Notes: a model not told the origin generated them from the letters alone. A stretch of 64,000 bases of DNA from JACVRW01 sp963764665 (GCA_963764665.1 CAVXTL010000008.1:124001-188000); one strand, 5' to 3'; counted from the first letter of the stretch, positions 31,677-41,405 are shown. Numbers and translations are program-made.

Positions 31677-33634
31677 GACGCGCGCTCCAGGATCACGGCG
31701 TCCGCGCCGGCCACGGCGCTCCAGCCGGGAGGCACCACCAGCGTCGAGCCCTCGAGCTCGAACACCGCGGGCCCGGCCAGCCGCGCCTCGCCAGGGCCGA
31801 GCACGCGCGCCTCGAGCTCATCGCCCGCGATCACCACGCGCCGCGTGCCGCGCTCGTCGGCGGTGGCCGCGGCGCTCGGCCGCGGCTCCGGCCCGGGCGT
31901 GGCCGCGGTGACGCGCACGGTCACCAGCTCGAGCTCGGCATCGTCGTCGCGGTAGCCGTAGCGGGTCTTGTGGGCCTGGTCGAACTCGCGTCGCAGGTGG
32001 TCCGCCGCCGCGTCCGGCGGGGCCTCGACCGGGAGCTCGAAGGCCTGGCCGGCGTAGCGCAGCTCATAGGTCGCGCGCAGCTCCGCGTCCGGGTCGCCCA
32101 GCTCGTGGCGGGCACGTGCCGTCAGCCGGTCGAGCGCCGCGGCGAGGCTCTCCTGCGTCAGCTCCGTGCCGCCCAGCAGCACGCTCTCGACCACGTCACG
32201 GCGGTGCTCGGAGAGCACCAGTCCGAGCGCCGACAGCACGCCACCGGTGTTCGGCACGATCACGCGGCGCATCTCGAGCTCGTCGGCGATCTCGGCGGCG
32301 TGGAGCGGCCCGGCGCCCCCGAACGCCACCAGCGCGAGGTCGCGCGGGTCGATCCCGCGCTCGACCGTGACCACGCGCACCGCCGCGGCCATCTCGCTGT
32401 TCGCGACCCGCACGATCCCCAGCGCGGCATCGACCACGTCCAGGTCGAGCTCTCGCGCCAGCGCGGCCACGGCCCGCTCGGCGGCAGCGCGGTCCAGCGA
32501 CACGTCGCCGGCCAGCGGCGACCCGTGGTCGAGGCGGCCCAGCAGCAGGTTGGCGTCCGTGACCGTCGGCAGCTCGCCGCCGCGTCCGTAGCAAGCGGGG
32601 CCGGGTTGGGCTCCCGCGGATCGCGGACCGACACGGAGAGCCCCGCCCGCGTCGCGCCAGGCGATCGACCCGCCGCCCGCGCCCACCGTGTGCACGTCGA
32701 CCATCGGCAGCGCCAGCGCGCGACCCCCGACCGACCGCCCCATGCCCACCGCGGCGCCGCCGCCGAGCGTCAGCGACACGTCGCAGGAGGTGCCGCCCAT
32801 GTCGAGCCCCACGGCATCGCCGAGGCCGGCTCCCGCGGCGGCCCGGGCCGCTCCCACGGCGCCTCCCGCCGGGCCGGAGAGCACGGTCCAGGCGGCGTGG
32901 CGCGCGGCCGTGGCCGCGTCGGCGGCGCCGCCGCTCGACAGCATCACCTCGGGCTCAGGGAGGCCGGCCTGCCCGCAGCGCTCGACGAGCCGCTCCAGGT
33001 AGCCGCGGAGGAGTGGGGAAAGGGCGGCGTCGACCACGGTGGTCGCGCAGCGCTCGTACTCGCGGAACACCCCCGCGGTCTCGTGCGAGGTGGACACGTG
33101 CACGCCGGGGTGGGCGCGCTCCACGAGCGCGGCCGCGCGCTGTTCGTGGTCCGGGTGGCGGAAGCCCCAGAGCAGGCACACCGCGGCGGCCTCGATGTCG
33201 AGGCCTTTCAGCTGCTCCGCCAGCGCCGTCTCGTCGAGCTCGCGCAGCACTCCGTCCGGGCCGGTGCGCTCGGGCACGGGCACGCGCAGCTCCGCGGGCA
33301 CCAGCGGGGGTGGATGGGAGGCGCACAGCCGATAGAGCTCGGCCCGAGCCTGTCTGCCCAGCTCCTCGATGTCCGTGAACCCGTCGGTGGCTAGCAGCGC
33401 GGTGCGCGCCACCCTCCCCTCGAGCAGGGCGTTGGTGGCCACGGTCATCCCGTGCACGAAGCGCTCGACCTCCTCGGGCCGGGCGCCGGCCCTGTCGAGC
33501 GCCTGGCCGACCGCCCGCAGGACGCCTTCCGACTGGTCCTCGGGAGTGGTGGGCGCCTTGGCCGTGACCAGGGCGTCCGGCGTGAGCAGCGCGGCGTCGG
33601 TGAAGGTGCCGCCAACGTCCACGCCGAGGATCAC
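31673..33634 (-). CDS. hyuA: Hydantoinase A/5-oxoprolinase alpha-type subunit
   Basis: A 653-residue ATP-binding subunit. It opens ILGVDVGGTFTDAALL (ASKHA-type phosphate loop), with a second loop GLDMGGTSCDVSL in the middle and GGAGPLHAAEIADEL near residue 445. It works with HyuB to hydrolyse a cyclic amide using ATP. GTG start at 33634 has a TAGCGT hexamer 7 nt upstream and no Shine-Dalgarno, so it may be leaderless. First gene of the operon. Confidence 0.93.
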   Translation of the reverse strand: MILGVDVGGTFTDAALLTPDALVTAKAPTTPEDQSEGVLRAVGQALDRAGARPEEVERFVHGMTVATNALLEGRVARTALLATDGFTDIEELGRQARAELYRLCASHPPPLVPAELRVPVPERTGPDGVLRELDETALAEQLKGLDIEAAAVCLLWGFRHPDHEQRAAALVERAHPGVHVSTSHETAGVFREYERCATTVVDAALSPLLRGYLERLVERCGQAGLPEPEVMLSSGGAADAATAARHAAWTVLSGPAGGAVGAARAAAGAGLGDAVGLDMGGTSCDVSLTLGGGAAVGMGRSVGGRALALPMVDVHTVGAGGGSIAWRDAGGALRVGPRSAGAQPGPACYGRGGELPTVTDANLLLGRLDHGSPLAGDVSLDRAAAERAVAALARELDLDVVDAALGIVRVANSEMAAAVRVVTVERGIDPRDLALVAFGGAGPLHAAEIADELEMRRVIVPNTGGVLSALGLVLSEHRRDVVESVLLGGTELTQESLAAALDRLTARARHELGDPDAELRATYELRYAGQAFELPVEAPPDAAADHLRREFDQAHKTRYGYRDDDAELELVTVRVTAATPGPEPRPSAAATADERGTRRVVIAGDELEARVLGPGEARLAGPAVFELEGSTLVVPPGWSAVAGADAVILERAS

Positions 33635-33659
33635 CGGCGGGACGCTACGGGTACGGCGA

Positions 33660-34082
33660 TTAAGCCGCCGCTACCTCGAAGTCCTCTTCCAGGTGCTTGT
33701 GCGACGGGCAGTACTTCCCGCCGGGAAGCGGCACGCGCTGGCAGGGGGTGCCCCGCCGCGTGCTCGCGTGGCAGCAGGCGGGGCTGCCGTCGAAGGTCAC
33801 GCCCGTGCGGAGCTGGCTGTCCACGTACTCGGTGGCGAGCTGGATGTGCTTCTCGACCAGCCGGTAGACGCGCATCTGCTCCGCGATGGGGAAGAAGTGG
33901 CGCACGTCGGCGAACAGGGTGTGCACCGGCCGTGCGAAGTAGTGCCGGTCGAGGGCGAGCCGCTCCATCGACGCCTCGCAGGCGCGCAGGAACCGCTGAC
34001 GTGTGATGGCTGGATCCTCACCCTTCGTCGACACGACGGATGTGGACAGCTCCCGATAGATCGAGCGACTGAACTGGTACAC
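33660..34082 (-). CDS. Conserved small protein with Cys/His cluster, unknown function
   Basis: A 140-residue soluble protein. The N-terminal 90 residues are helical and unrecognised. A Cys/His cluster follows: C103-C104-H105, C114, C125 and H128 in the pattern CCHASTRRGTPCQR then YCPSHKH. This looks like a small zinc-binding knuckle seen in many bacterial hypothetical proteins. GTG start at 34082 has AAGGAGG a few bases upstream. It has a 211-bp upstream region of its own, so it is probably a single-gene unit. Confidence 0.6.
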   Translation of the reverse strand: MYQFSRSIYRELSTSVVSTKGEDPAITRQRFLRACEASMERLALDRHYFARPVHTLFADVRHFFPIAEQMRVYRLVEKHIQLATEYVDSQLRTGVTFDGSPACCHASTRRGTPCQRVPLPGGKYCPSHKHLEEDFEVAAA

Positions 34083-34293
34083 CGGGCCCTCCTTACCCCT
34101 GAGCGGTGGCCGCGCCTGGGGATCCTTTTCCCCCTGCCCTAGACGATTGAAACGCCTTCGGATGAAGCGCGGACGAAGCTCACATTAAGCTGGAATTACC
34201 GCATTCGCAAGCGTCCTAACCGCTCAGGAGGGCCGAAGTTTGGCCAGTCCGCACGCGGCTTTCCGCTCAACGAGCGGGTCCGAGACTGACCTG

Positions 34294-34788
34294 TCACTCC
34301 GTTTCGAGGCGCAGCAGCCAGTCCATTCGCCGGCGGGCGTAGAGCAGGGGCGCTCCCTCCTCGAGCCGGCCGCGCTCGATGTCCCCCACCAGGATGGTGT
34401 GGTCGTACTGGGAGAAGCTCGCGGCGCGCCGGCAGCGCAGGTAGGCGAGCGTGCCGCGCAGCTCGGGCACGCCGTCGTCCCAGTGCCAGTCGAGCCCGGC
34501 GAACTTGTCGTCGCCCTTGCCGGCGAACAGATGGGCGAGGTCGCTCTCGTCGGCGCGCAGGATGTGCACGCCGAAGTGCTCGCAGCCCGCGAGGGCGTCG
34601 TGGCAGCGCGAGGCGTGGCTGACGGAGGCGAGCAGGGACGGGGGATGGGCGCTGTAGGACGTGACCGAGGTGGCGGCCAGGCCGCACGGCTGCCCGTCCG
34701 GCTTGCGGGCCGCGATCACCGCGACGCCCGAGGCCAGCGAGGACATCGCCTCGACGAAGATGGCGTGAATCTCCTGGTCGTCGCTCAT
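34294..34788 (-). CDS. Flavin reductase-like FMN-binding protein
   Basis: A 164-residue split-barrel protein of the HpaC/flavin reductase group. GVAVIAARKPDGQPCGLAATSVTSYSAHPPSLL holds the FMN-binding segment and HFGVHILRADESDLAHLFAGK follows as usual. It would supply reduced flavin to a monooxygenase, none of which is adjacent. Its ATG overlaps the nadB stop by 4 nt, linking it to the L-aspartate oxidase, itself an FAD enzyme. Confidence 0.85.
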   Translation of the reverse strand: MSDDQEIHAIFVEAMSSLASGVAVIAARKPDGQPCGLAATSVTSYSAHPPSLLASVSHASRCHDALAGCEHFGVHILRADESDLAHLFAGKGDDKFAGLDWHWDDGVPELRGTLAYLRCRRAASFSQYDHTILVGDIERGRLEEGAPLLYARRRMDWLLRLETE

Positions 34789-36236
34789 GTCCAGGTCTCG
34801 AAGGCGGGGGCGAGGCTGCCGCCGACCAGGTTATGGGCGCGGTCGAGCGCCGGGTCGGTGGCGGGGTGGTCCGTGCGCTGGTGCGCGCCGCGGCTCTCCT
34901 CGCGGGCCAGGCACGCCGTGGCGATCAGGCGGGCGAGCGGGAACGGGTCGCCCAGGAGCCGGCGCAGGCCCTCGGCGTCGCGCTGGAGCCCGGCGTGGCG
35001 CCACAGGGCCGCACGCGTGGAGTCGGGCGGCAGCGCCGGGCGGGCGGGTCCCGGGGCGGGCCCGGGCGCGATCGGAGGCTCGGGCTCGTCGCACGCGGCG
35101 AGCGCCGCGCGCCGGCCGTAGACGAAGCACTCGGCCAGCGAGTTCGACGCCAGGCGGTTGGCCCCGTGGAGGCCGCTGCATGCGCTCTCTCCAACGGCGT
35201 ACAGGCCGGGCAGCGTGGCGCGCCCGTCGAGGTCTGTGGCCACGCCGCCCATCGTGTAGTGGGCCGCCGGCGCCACGGGCACCGGCCGGCGCGCGGGATC
35301 GATGCCCACCTCGGCCAGGGCGGCGGCGATGTTCGGGAACCGGCCCAGGTCGATGCCCCTCAGGTCGAGCCCCACGGCACGCTCTCCGCTGCGGGCCAGC
35401 TCCGCCTCGATCGCCAGCGCCACGTGGTCGCGCGGGGCCAGCTCGTCCACGAAGCGCTCGCCCTGGGCGTCGAGCAGCTTGGCCCCCTCGCCGCGCACCG
35501 CCTCGGTGATGAGAAAGCCGTCGCGCGCGCCGCCGGTGCGCAGCGCGGTGGGGTGGAACTGGAGGAACTCGAGGTCGGCCAGGCGGGCTCCGGCCGCCTC
35601 GGCCAGCCCCAGCCCGGCGCCGATCGCCCCGGCGGGGTTGGTGGTGCGCTCCCAGAGGGCGGCCATGCCGCCGGTGGCGAGCACCGTGGCCCGCGTGAGC
35701 ACCGGCAGGTCGGCGCCGTCGCGACGGCGTGCCAGCAGCCCGATGCAGCGTCCGTCGAGAGTCCAGAGCGCCACGCAAGCGGCGGGCTCGAGCACCTGGA
35801 TCCGCTCGTGCATGGCCGCCTTGGCGGACAGCTCGCGTGTGATCCGGCGACCGGTGGCGGACCCGCCGGCGTGGACGATTCGGCGGAGCGAGTGGCCGCC
35901 CTCGAGTCCGAGCGCCAGGTTGCCGGTGCGATCGGCGTCGAAGGTCACGCCCAGGGCCTCCAGGTCGTGAACCCGCGCCGGCGACTCCTCGCAGAGCACG
36001 CGCACCGCGCTCTCCCTGGCCGCCCCGCGGCCGGCAGCGAGCGTGTCGGCCACGTGCAGGTCCGGGGAGTCGCCCTCGCCGAGCGCGGCGGCTATCCCGC
36101 CCTGGGCCCAGAAGCTGGCCGTCTGCGCCAGCGGCGAGCGGCTCACCAGCGCCACGTCCGCGCCGAGGTCGGCGGCCACCAGCGCGGCGAAGAGGCCCGC
36201 AGCACCTGCGCCGACCACCGCGACGTCGGCACGCAT
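34785..36236 (-). CDS. nadB: L-aspartate oxidase NadB
   Basis: A 483-residue FAD enzyme oxidising L-aspartate to iminoaspartate for NAD synthesis. The FAD loop is VAVVGAGAAGLFAALVAA near the start; SFWAQGGIAAAL, HTMGGV-like AAHYTMGGVATD and GANRLASNSLAECFVYG are NadB signatures. I start at ATG 36236 because the Rossmann motif begins there. nadA and nadC are not in the window. The C-terminal helical domain is shorter than in E. coli NadB but the catalytic core is complete. Confidence 0.92.
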   Translation of the reverse strand: MRADVAVVGAGAAGLFAALVAADLGADVALVSRSPLAQTASFWAQGGIAAALGEGDSPDLHVADTLAAGRGAARESAVRVLCEESPARVHDLEALGVTFDADRTGNLALGLEGGHSLRRIVHAGGSATGRRITRELSAKAAMHERIQVLEPAACVALWTLDGRCIGLLARRRDGADLPVLTRATVLATGGMAALWERTTNPAGAIGAGLGLAEAAGARLADLEFLQFHPTALRTGGARDGFLITEAVRGEGAKLLDAQGERFVDELAPRDHVALAIEAELARSGERAVGLDLRGIDLGRFPNIAAALAEVGIDPARRPVPVAPAAHYTMGGVATDLDGRATLPGLYAVGESACSGLHGANRLASNSLAECFVYGRRAALAACDEPEPPIAPGPAPGPARPALPPDSTRAALWRHAGLQRDAEGLRRLLGDPFPLARLIATACLAREESRGAHQRTDHPATDPALDRAHNLVGGSLAPAFETWT

Positions 36237-36286
36237 CAGCGTTTCGGGCGTGGCCTCCACGGCGCGTCGATACGGTACCGGCGCGC

Positions 36287-37276
36287 GTGCCGATTCTCTT
36301 CGCCCACCCCTCCTCGCTCGAGCACGACACCGGCCCGGGGCACCCGGAGCGGCCCGATCGCATCCGCGCGATCGAGCAGCGCCTGGGCGAGCGCGACTAC
36401 CTCGGCTACGAGCGCCGGGAGGCGCCCGCGGCAGAGCTGGACCAGCTGCTGGCGGTGCACCCACGCGAGCACGTGGAGGCGGTCAGGGAGCTGAGCGCGC
36501 GCGGCGGCGCGTTCGACCTGGACACCCCGCTGAGCCAGGGATCGTGGGACGCGGCGCTCCACGCGGCCGGAGGCGCCTGCGCTCTCGTGGACTCGCTGCT
36601 GCGCGACGGCGGGCGTGTGGGCTTCTCGGCCCTGCGGCCGCCGGGCCACCACTGCGAGCCCGCCCGGGCGATGGGCTTCTGCCTCTTCGCGACCGTGTCG
36701 ATCGCCGCGCGCCACGCGCTCGACTCGCTCGGCATCGAGCGGGTGCTCGTGCTCGACTGGGACGTGCACCACGGCAATGGCACGAACGCGGTCTTCCACT
36801 CCTCGCGCGACGTGCTCTTCGCCAGCATCCACCAGTTCCCGTTCTACCCGGGCACCGGTCCGCTCGACGACGTGGGCTCCGGGGACGGCAGGGGCTACTC
36901 GCTCAACCTGCCGGTGCCGGCGGGCTCGGGCGAGGAGGTGTTCTGCGCGCTCGTGGAGCACGTGGTGCTGCCCGCGGCCCGTCAGTTCGAGCCGGAGCTG
37001 GTGCTCCTCTCGGCGGGATACGACGCGCATCGCGACGACCCGCTCGGGGAATGCACGCTGGACACGTCCTCCTTCGCGGAGCTCACGCGCCAGGTGCTGA
37101 CGCTCGGCGTGCCCGTGGGCGCCGTGCTCGAGGGCGGGTACGACCTCGGCGCTCTCGCCGACGGCGTGGCGGCCACGATGGAGGCGCTGACCGAGGGCGG
37201 CGAGCCCGGGTCGCACCCCGTGGAGCCGGTGACCGCGCGCGCCGTGCAGGCGCTCGGCGGCTACTGGGACCTCTAG
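36287..37276 (+). CDS. Histone-deacetylase-family amidohydrolase (AcuC/HDAC-like)
   Basis: A 329-residue zinc deacetylase. Catalytic His121-His122 lie in RPPGHHCEPARAMGFC; zinc ligands D159 and H161 lie in LDWDVHHGNGT, and a third Asp in SAGYDAHRDDPL. Bacterial members remove acetyl groups from polyamines, acetoin-related compounds or proteins. GTG start at 36287 is preceded by TACGGT at a 10-nt distance with no Shine-Dalgarno. It is divergent from nadB and convergent with the SPOR gene, with a 4-nt overlap at the stop. Confidence 0.92.
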   Translation: MPILFAHPSSLEHDTGPGHPERPDRIRAIEQRLGERDYLGYERREAPAAELDQLLAVHPREHVEAVRELSARGGAFDLDTPLSQGSWDAALHAAGGACALVDSLLRDGGRVGFSALRPPGHHCEPARAMGFCLFATVSIAARHALDSLGIERVLVLDWDVHHGNGTNAVFHSSRDVLFASIHQFPFYPGTGPLDDVGSGDGRGYSLNLPVPAGSGEEVFCALVEHVVLPAARQFEPELVLLSAGYDAHRDDPLGECTLDTSSFAELTRQVLTLGVPVGAVLEGGYDLGALADGVAATMEALTEGGEPGSHPVEPVTARAVQALGGYWDL

Positions 37277-38055
37277 CCGGCCTGGCCGGCCTTCGGTACG
37301 ACCTGCTGCGGGTACGCGCCCTCGTAGCGCGCGCCGAGCTGCGCTGCCCGGCGCTCGGCGCGGGCGGCGCTGGGGAAGCGGCCCGCGAAGACCAGCCAGA
37401 AGTCCTCGCCCAGCTCGGCATAGTCGTCCGAGCGCAGCAGCCCGGCCTCGAGGCCCGAGCGGGCAGCCTCCCAGGCCACCTTCCTGGCGCCGGCCTCGTC
37501 GCTCGAGGTGACGAGGATCACCGTGTATGCGCTCACGTCGTCCGGCCAGGCGGCCAGCGCGACCGCGCCCTCGTCGCCCGTCTCTTCCGCGCCCGCAACA
37601 CCGCCGGACGGCGCCTGCTCGGCTGCTTGGGCCGGCTCCGCCGCCGCCGGCGCGCTGCGGCCGTCGTCGCCTGTGAGCTCGGAGACGGCGAAGCCGGCGG
37701 CCGCCGCTCCGAACAGCGCGATCACCGCGGCGAGCGCGAGCAGGGGGACGCGGCGACGCGGGCGTCGCGAAACGGTGGCTCCGAGCGTCTCGCCGCACGA
37801 CAGGCACACGAGCTGCCCGGGCTCGGTGGCGGTGAAGCAGTGAGGGCACGGCAGCGACGGGCTCTCGGGCGCGGGCAGGCGGGCGTCCATCTCCTCGAGC
37901 GCCGAGGCCTTGGCCTGGAGCAGCTCGGGCGCGCGCCGGCCGCTGCGGTGCAGCTCGTAGACCAGCGCGCCCAGCTCCAGCAGGAGGGCTTCACGCGCCC
38001 GTGGCGAGGAGCCCGGGGCGGCGTCCGGAGTGGATCGCATCGGAGGCTTGTCCAT
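37273..38055 (-). CDS. Zinc-ribbon, transmembrane, SPOR-like domain protein
   Basis: A 260-residue protein. A helical N-terminus (20-60) is followed by a zinc ribbon (CPHC and CLSC around residues 75-95), one membrane helix (about 110-132), a low-complexity Ala/Pro/Glu linker and a C-terminal SPOR-like domain (AYTVILVTSSDEAGARKVAW to YPQQV). SPOR domains bind denuded septal peptidoglycan, so an envelope or division role is plausible. ATG 38055 is used; ATG 38040 is also possible. Confidence 0.68.
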   Translation of the reverse strand: MDKPPMRSTPDAAPGSSPRAREALLLELGALVYELHRSGRRAPELLQAKASALEEMDARLPAPESPSLPCPHCFTATEPGQLVCLSCGETLGATVSRRPRRRVPLLALAAVIALFGAAAAGFAVSELTGDDGRSAPAAAEPAQAAEQAPSGGVAGAEETGDEGAVALAAWPDDVSAYTVILVTSSDEAGARKVAWEAARSGLEAGLLRSDDYAELGEDFWLVFAGRFPSAARAERRAAQLGARYEGAYPQQVVPKAGQAG

Positions 38056-38090
38056 CGACGACAGCACGGCGGCGTGCTGGCGCCGCGGCA

Positions 38091-39080
38091 CTATACGCGC
38101 AGGGTCTGACCGACTATCTCGAGCAGCCCGTCGCGACGGTGCTGCATGGGGAAGGCCGTGAGGATCCGCTCGCGCGCCCGCGCCCCGGCCTCGGGGCCGA
38201 GCTCGAGCGCCTGCCGGATGCCCGCGGCCACGTCCTCCGGGCGCTGATCCTCGATCAGCACGCCCGCGTCGCCCACCACCTCGGGCATCGCGGTCACGTT
38301 CATCGCCACTGGCACACAGCCGGCGAGCATCGCCTCGGCCACCGCCAGGCCGAAGCCCTCGTGGCGCGACGCCTGCACGTACACCGAGGCGCGTCCGTAC
38401 ATCGCGTGAAGGTCCTCGTCCGAGAGCCACCCGGTGAACTCGACGTTGTCGCCCGCGAGCGCCCGCAGCTCCTCGATGGCGTCGTCGTGCCAGCGGCCCA
38501 CGAACACGAAGCGCACGTCGGGGAGCGCGGCCGCGGCCGCCACGAACGGGCGGTGCCCCTTCTGCTCAAGGGTGGAGCGCACGAGGTGGCCTACGGTCAG
38601 GGCCAGCGGCTCCTTTGGGCCGGGCGGAAGCTGCCCGAACGGGTCCGGCACCCCGTGGTGCAGCACCGTCACGCGCGCCGGTGGGATCGGGGTGTTGCGC
38701 TCGATCTCGCCGCGGCTGTACTCCGAGTTCGTGACCAGACGGGTGGCGCGGCGCATGATCCAGCGGCTCGCCCAGCGCCGCAGGCCGCCCTGCTGGTAGC
38801 CGTACCCGATGTCCGGCATGTTGGCGGTGTCGAACCCGCCGATGATCATCACCGAGGGCTTCCTCAGCATCCATGCCAGCGTCACCGGGAGGAAGGTGTG
38901 CCAGGAGGCGAACCAGCCGAACACGAGGTCTGCCCTCAGCACTCCCCTGATCACGCGGTCGATCCGCGGCACGCGTCCCGGCTGGTAGAGGTCCTCGACC
39001 TCGTAGCGCTCGGCCAGGATCGCGCGGTCGATCGCCACGAAGCTCGCCTTGCGGCTATGGACGTAGAGGACGCGCTTCAC
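38091..39080 (-). CDS. Glycosyltransferase family 4 (GT-B)
   Basis: A 329-residue glycosyltransferase. The C-terminal donor half has FVFVGRWHDD, ASVYVQASRHEGFGLAVAEAMLAGCVPVA (the E-x7-E signature) and GDAGVLIED. GTG 39080 overlaps the asnB stop as GTGA; that couples it to the asparagine synthase and decides the start. Acceptor unknown. Together with AsnB, an amidated or glycosylated surface polymer pathway is possible but not shown. Confidence 0.88.
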   Translation of the reverse strand: MKRVLYVHSRKASFVAIDRAILAERYEVEDLYQPGRVPRIDRVIRGVLRADLVFGWFASWHTFLPVTLAWMLRKPSVMIIGGFDTANMPDIGYGYQQGGLRRWASRWIMRRATRLVTNSEYSRGEIERNTPIPPARVTVLHHGVPDPFGQLPPGPKEPLALTVGHLVRSTLEQKGHRPFVAAAAALPDVRFVFVGRWHDDAIEELRALAGDNVEFTGWLSDEDLHAMYGRASVYVQASRHEGFGLAVAEAMLAGCVPVAMNVTAMPEVVGDAGVLIEDQRPEDVAAGIRQALELGPEAGARARERILTAFPMQHRRDGLLEIVGQTLRV

Positions 39081-40954
39081 GCCGCCACGGGCTCCCTCGC
39101 CTCGACGAAGGCGCGGTGCCACTCGGACAGCTCCAGCAGGCAGTAGAGGATCGACTTGTGGTCGGCGCGCCCGCGTGCGTGCTCGTCCACGAGGCGCGAG
39201 ACCGCCTCGGGCGCCACGAGTCCGGCGAGCTCCGAGCCGGGGGCGTAGCGGCTGCCGACCTCCCGGCCCAGCGAGGCGCGGAGCCAGTCGTCGTACGGGG
39301 TGGAGAACCCGTGCTTCGGGCGCGAGGCGAGCTGCGGCGGCAGCAGCCGGGTCATCGCCATGCGGTGAAGCCGCTTGCCGGCGCGCGGGCGAACGCGCTG
39401 CCTGGCCGGGATGCGCTCCACGAAGCGCATCAGGTCGAGGTCGAGGAAGGGCACACGCAGCTCGAGCCCGGCGGCCATGGACATCTTGTCGTTGCAGATG
39501 AGGATGCCGTCGGGGAGGAACATGCGGGTGTCGAGGTAGAGGGCCTGCTCCAGCAGGCCGCGGTCGGCCACGTCGCCGAGCACGTCACCGGCGCGGGCCA
39601 GGCGCTCGGCCTCCGCCTCCCGGCTGCCCGCGGGTGTGAGCGCGTGCCGAACCTCGCCGTCGCTCACCTCCACCAGGCGCAGCAGGCGCTCCGCGTCGCC
39701 GCGGCCGGCGAGGAGGTGCGCGACCCGCCGGGCCCGTGCGGCCCGCGGGAGCGCGCGCGCCAGCGACGCGGCCGGGCCTGCCAGCGCGGGCGGGAGGTGG
39801 CGCAGGCCGGCGAGCAGCGCCGCCGCCTGGTGGCGCCCGTACCCGCCGTGCGGCTCGTCGGCCCCCTGGCCCGCGAGCACCACCTTCACGTCGCGGGCGG
39901 CGAAGCGCGAGAGCTGGAGCAGGGCCGGCGCCGACGGGATCCCGCAGGGCTCCTCGAGTCGCGGGATGCAGCGCGCCAGCTCGGCGAGGAAGTCGGACTC
40001 GCCCATGACCGTCTCGTGGTGATCGGTGCCGATCAGGCGCGCGCTCTCGGCCGCCGCGGCGCGCTCGTCCAGGGTTGGGTCGTGCCCGGGGAAGCCGATC
40101 GTGAAGGTGATGGGCGGCGTGCCGGCGCTCCTGGCCATGGCCGCCACGACCGCGGCGGAGTCCACGCCCCCGGAGAGGAAGGCGCCGTAGGGGACGTCGG
40201 ACATCATCTGGCGCTCCACGGCTGCGGTGAAGCCCTCCGCGAGCTGAGCGGCGAGCTCGTCGTCGCTCGCCTGCAGCGGGGCGCTCGGCGCCTCGCGGAA
40301 GCTGGTCACGCGCGGGGTGCCGCCCTCCTCGACCGTGAGGATCGACGCGGGCGGCAGCTTCTGCACGCCCTTGAAGAGGGTGCGCGGGGCCGGGACGAAC
40401 CGGCACGCCAGGAAATGGTCGAGCGCCACGCGGTCCACCTCCGGCTGGACGAGGCCGGCCGCGATCAGGGCGCCGACCTCGGACGCCAATGCCACGCGCC
40501 GCCCGTCGCTCCACCAGTAGAGCGGCTTGACCCCGAACTGGTCGCGGGCGGCCACGAGCCGGCGCCTGGGGGCGTCCCACAGGGCGAAGGCGAAGATCCC
40601 GTTCAGCCTGCGGGCGAAGTCCGGGCCGCTCTGCTCGTAGCCGTGCACCACGACCTCGCTGTCGGAGCGCGTGGCGAACCGGTGCCCCTCGCGCTCGAGC
40701 TCTGCGCGAAGGTCGAGATGGTTGTAGATCTCGCCGTTCACGATCGCCGTGACCGACCCGTCCTCCGAGTCGAGCGGCTGGTCTCCGCCGGCCACGTCGA
40801 TGATCGCCAGCCGCGTGTGGGCGAGCGTCACCGGGCCGACGCGCCGGACCGCCTGGCCATCGGGCCCGCGATGGCGGAGGGCCTCCACCATTCCCGTGAC
40901 CGCATGCTCGCCGGCGCCACCCGCCGGATCGAGGATCGCGCCGATCCCGCACAT
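39077..40954 (-). CDS. asnB: Glutamine-hydrolysing asparagine synthetase AsnB
   Basis: A 625-residue two-domain enzyme. Cys2 (MCGIGAILD) is the glutaminase nucleophile, and the Ntn domain runs to about 210. The synthetase domain has the PP-loop SGGVDSAAVVAAMAR and the ADEPHGGYGRHQ segment with DLDLMRFVERIPA further on. It makes asparagine, or in polysaccharide clusters may amidate sugars. It is followed at once by a glycosyltransferase, which hints at the second use. ATG 40954 is fixed by the need for Cys2. Confidence 0.93.
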   Translation of the reverse strand: MCGIGAILDPAGGAGEHAVTGMVEALRHRGPDGQAVRRVGPVTLAHTRLAIIDVAGGDQPLDSEDGSVTAIVNGEIYNHLDLRAELEREGHRFATRSDSEVVVHGYEQSGPDFARRLNGIFAFALWDAPRRRLVAARDQFGVKPLYWWSDGRRVALASEVGALIAAGLVQPEVDRVALDHFLACRFVPAPRTLFKGVQKLPPASILTVEEGGTPRVTSFREAPSAPLQASDDELAAQLAEGFTAAVERQMMSDVPYGAFLSGGVDSAAVVAAMARSAGTPPITFTIGFPGHDPTLDERAAAAESARLIGTDHHETVMGESDFLAELARCIPRLEEPCGIPSAPALLQLSRFAARDVKVVLAGQGADEPHGGYGRHQAAALLAGLRHLPPALAGPAASLARALPRAARARRVAHLLAGRGDAERLLRLVEVSDGEVRHALTPAGSREAEAERLARAGDVLGDVADRGLLEQALYLDTRMFLPDGILICNDKMSMAAGLELRVPFLDLDLMRFVERIPARQRVRPRAGKRLHRMAMTRLLPPQLASRPKHGFSTPYDDWLRASLGREVGSRYAPGSELAGLVAPEAVSRLVDEHARGRADHKSILYCLLELSEWHRAFVEAREPVAA

Positions 40955-41008
40955 GCGCGCCCATGATCGCAGGGGGGTGGGCGGCGGCCCGGTCTTCGTG
41001 CGAACCGG

Positions 41009-41057
41009 GGGGTGGTTCGTCTTCTGGATGTATGCCAGCCGGAAGACGAACGACCCC
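41009..41057. repeat. 16-bp inverted repeat (one mismatch) in the asnB-pilin gap
   Basis: Arms 41009-41024 and 41042-41057 are complementary at 15 of 16 positions, including GTTCGTCTTC with GAAGACGAAC. No T-run follows on either strand. It sits 55 bp upstream of asnB and about 120 bp upstream of the pilin gene, so it could be an operator or leader hairpin. The rest of the 220-bp gap shows nothing else clear. Confidence 0.6.
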
Positions 41058-41174
41058 TGCCTGTCGCGCCCGAAGTCACAGGGGCCTTACCGGCTTGTCA
41101 CACCCCCGTCTCGAACCGTGCGCCGGCACGACGGACGATCGCCTCCTTCGAATCCGCCACTCCCAGGAGGCCCC

Positions 41175-41405
41175 ATGTATCGCCTACAAGGACTCGTCCA
41201 CGCCGTACTCGCCGGCAGCGCCACCCGCGCTCGGGAGGCGCGCGGCCAGGGCACCGTCGAGTACGTCGCGCTCATCCTCCTCGTCGCGCTCGTGATGGCC
41301 GGCGTGGTCGCGGCCATGAAGGGCTTCCGCACCGACGAGGGCAAGGAGCTCGGCGACGTGATCCTGCTCAAGATCAAGCAGGCGGTCCGAAAGGTGCAGT
41401 TCTAG
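41175..41405 (+). CDS. Flp-family type IVb pilin-like protein
   Basis: A 76-residue protein with a basic N-terminus, then GQGTVEYVALILLVALVMAGVVAA, the class III signal/hydrophobic helix typical of Flp pilins, including the conserved Glu five residues after the cleavage-site Gly. ATG 41175 has AGGAGG 4 nt upstream. It would be the subunit of a tight-adherence pilus, but no tad assembly genes are in the window. Confidence 0.75.
   Translation: MYRLQGLVHAVLAGSATRAREARGQGTVEYVALILLVALVMAGVVAAMKGFRTDEGKELGDVILLKIKQAVRKVQF

Noticed and set aside
41130..41175. tRNA T-arm-like TTCGAATCC
   Set aside because: The flanking bases do not pair and no anticodon arm or acceptor stem is present.
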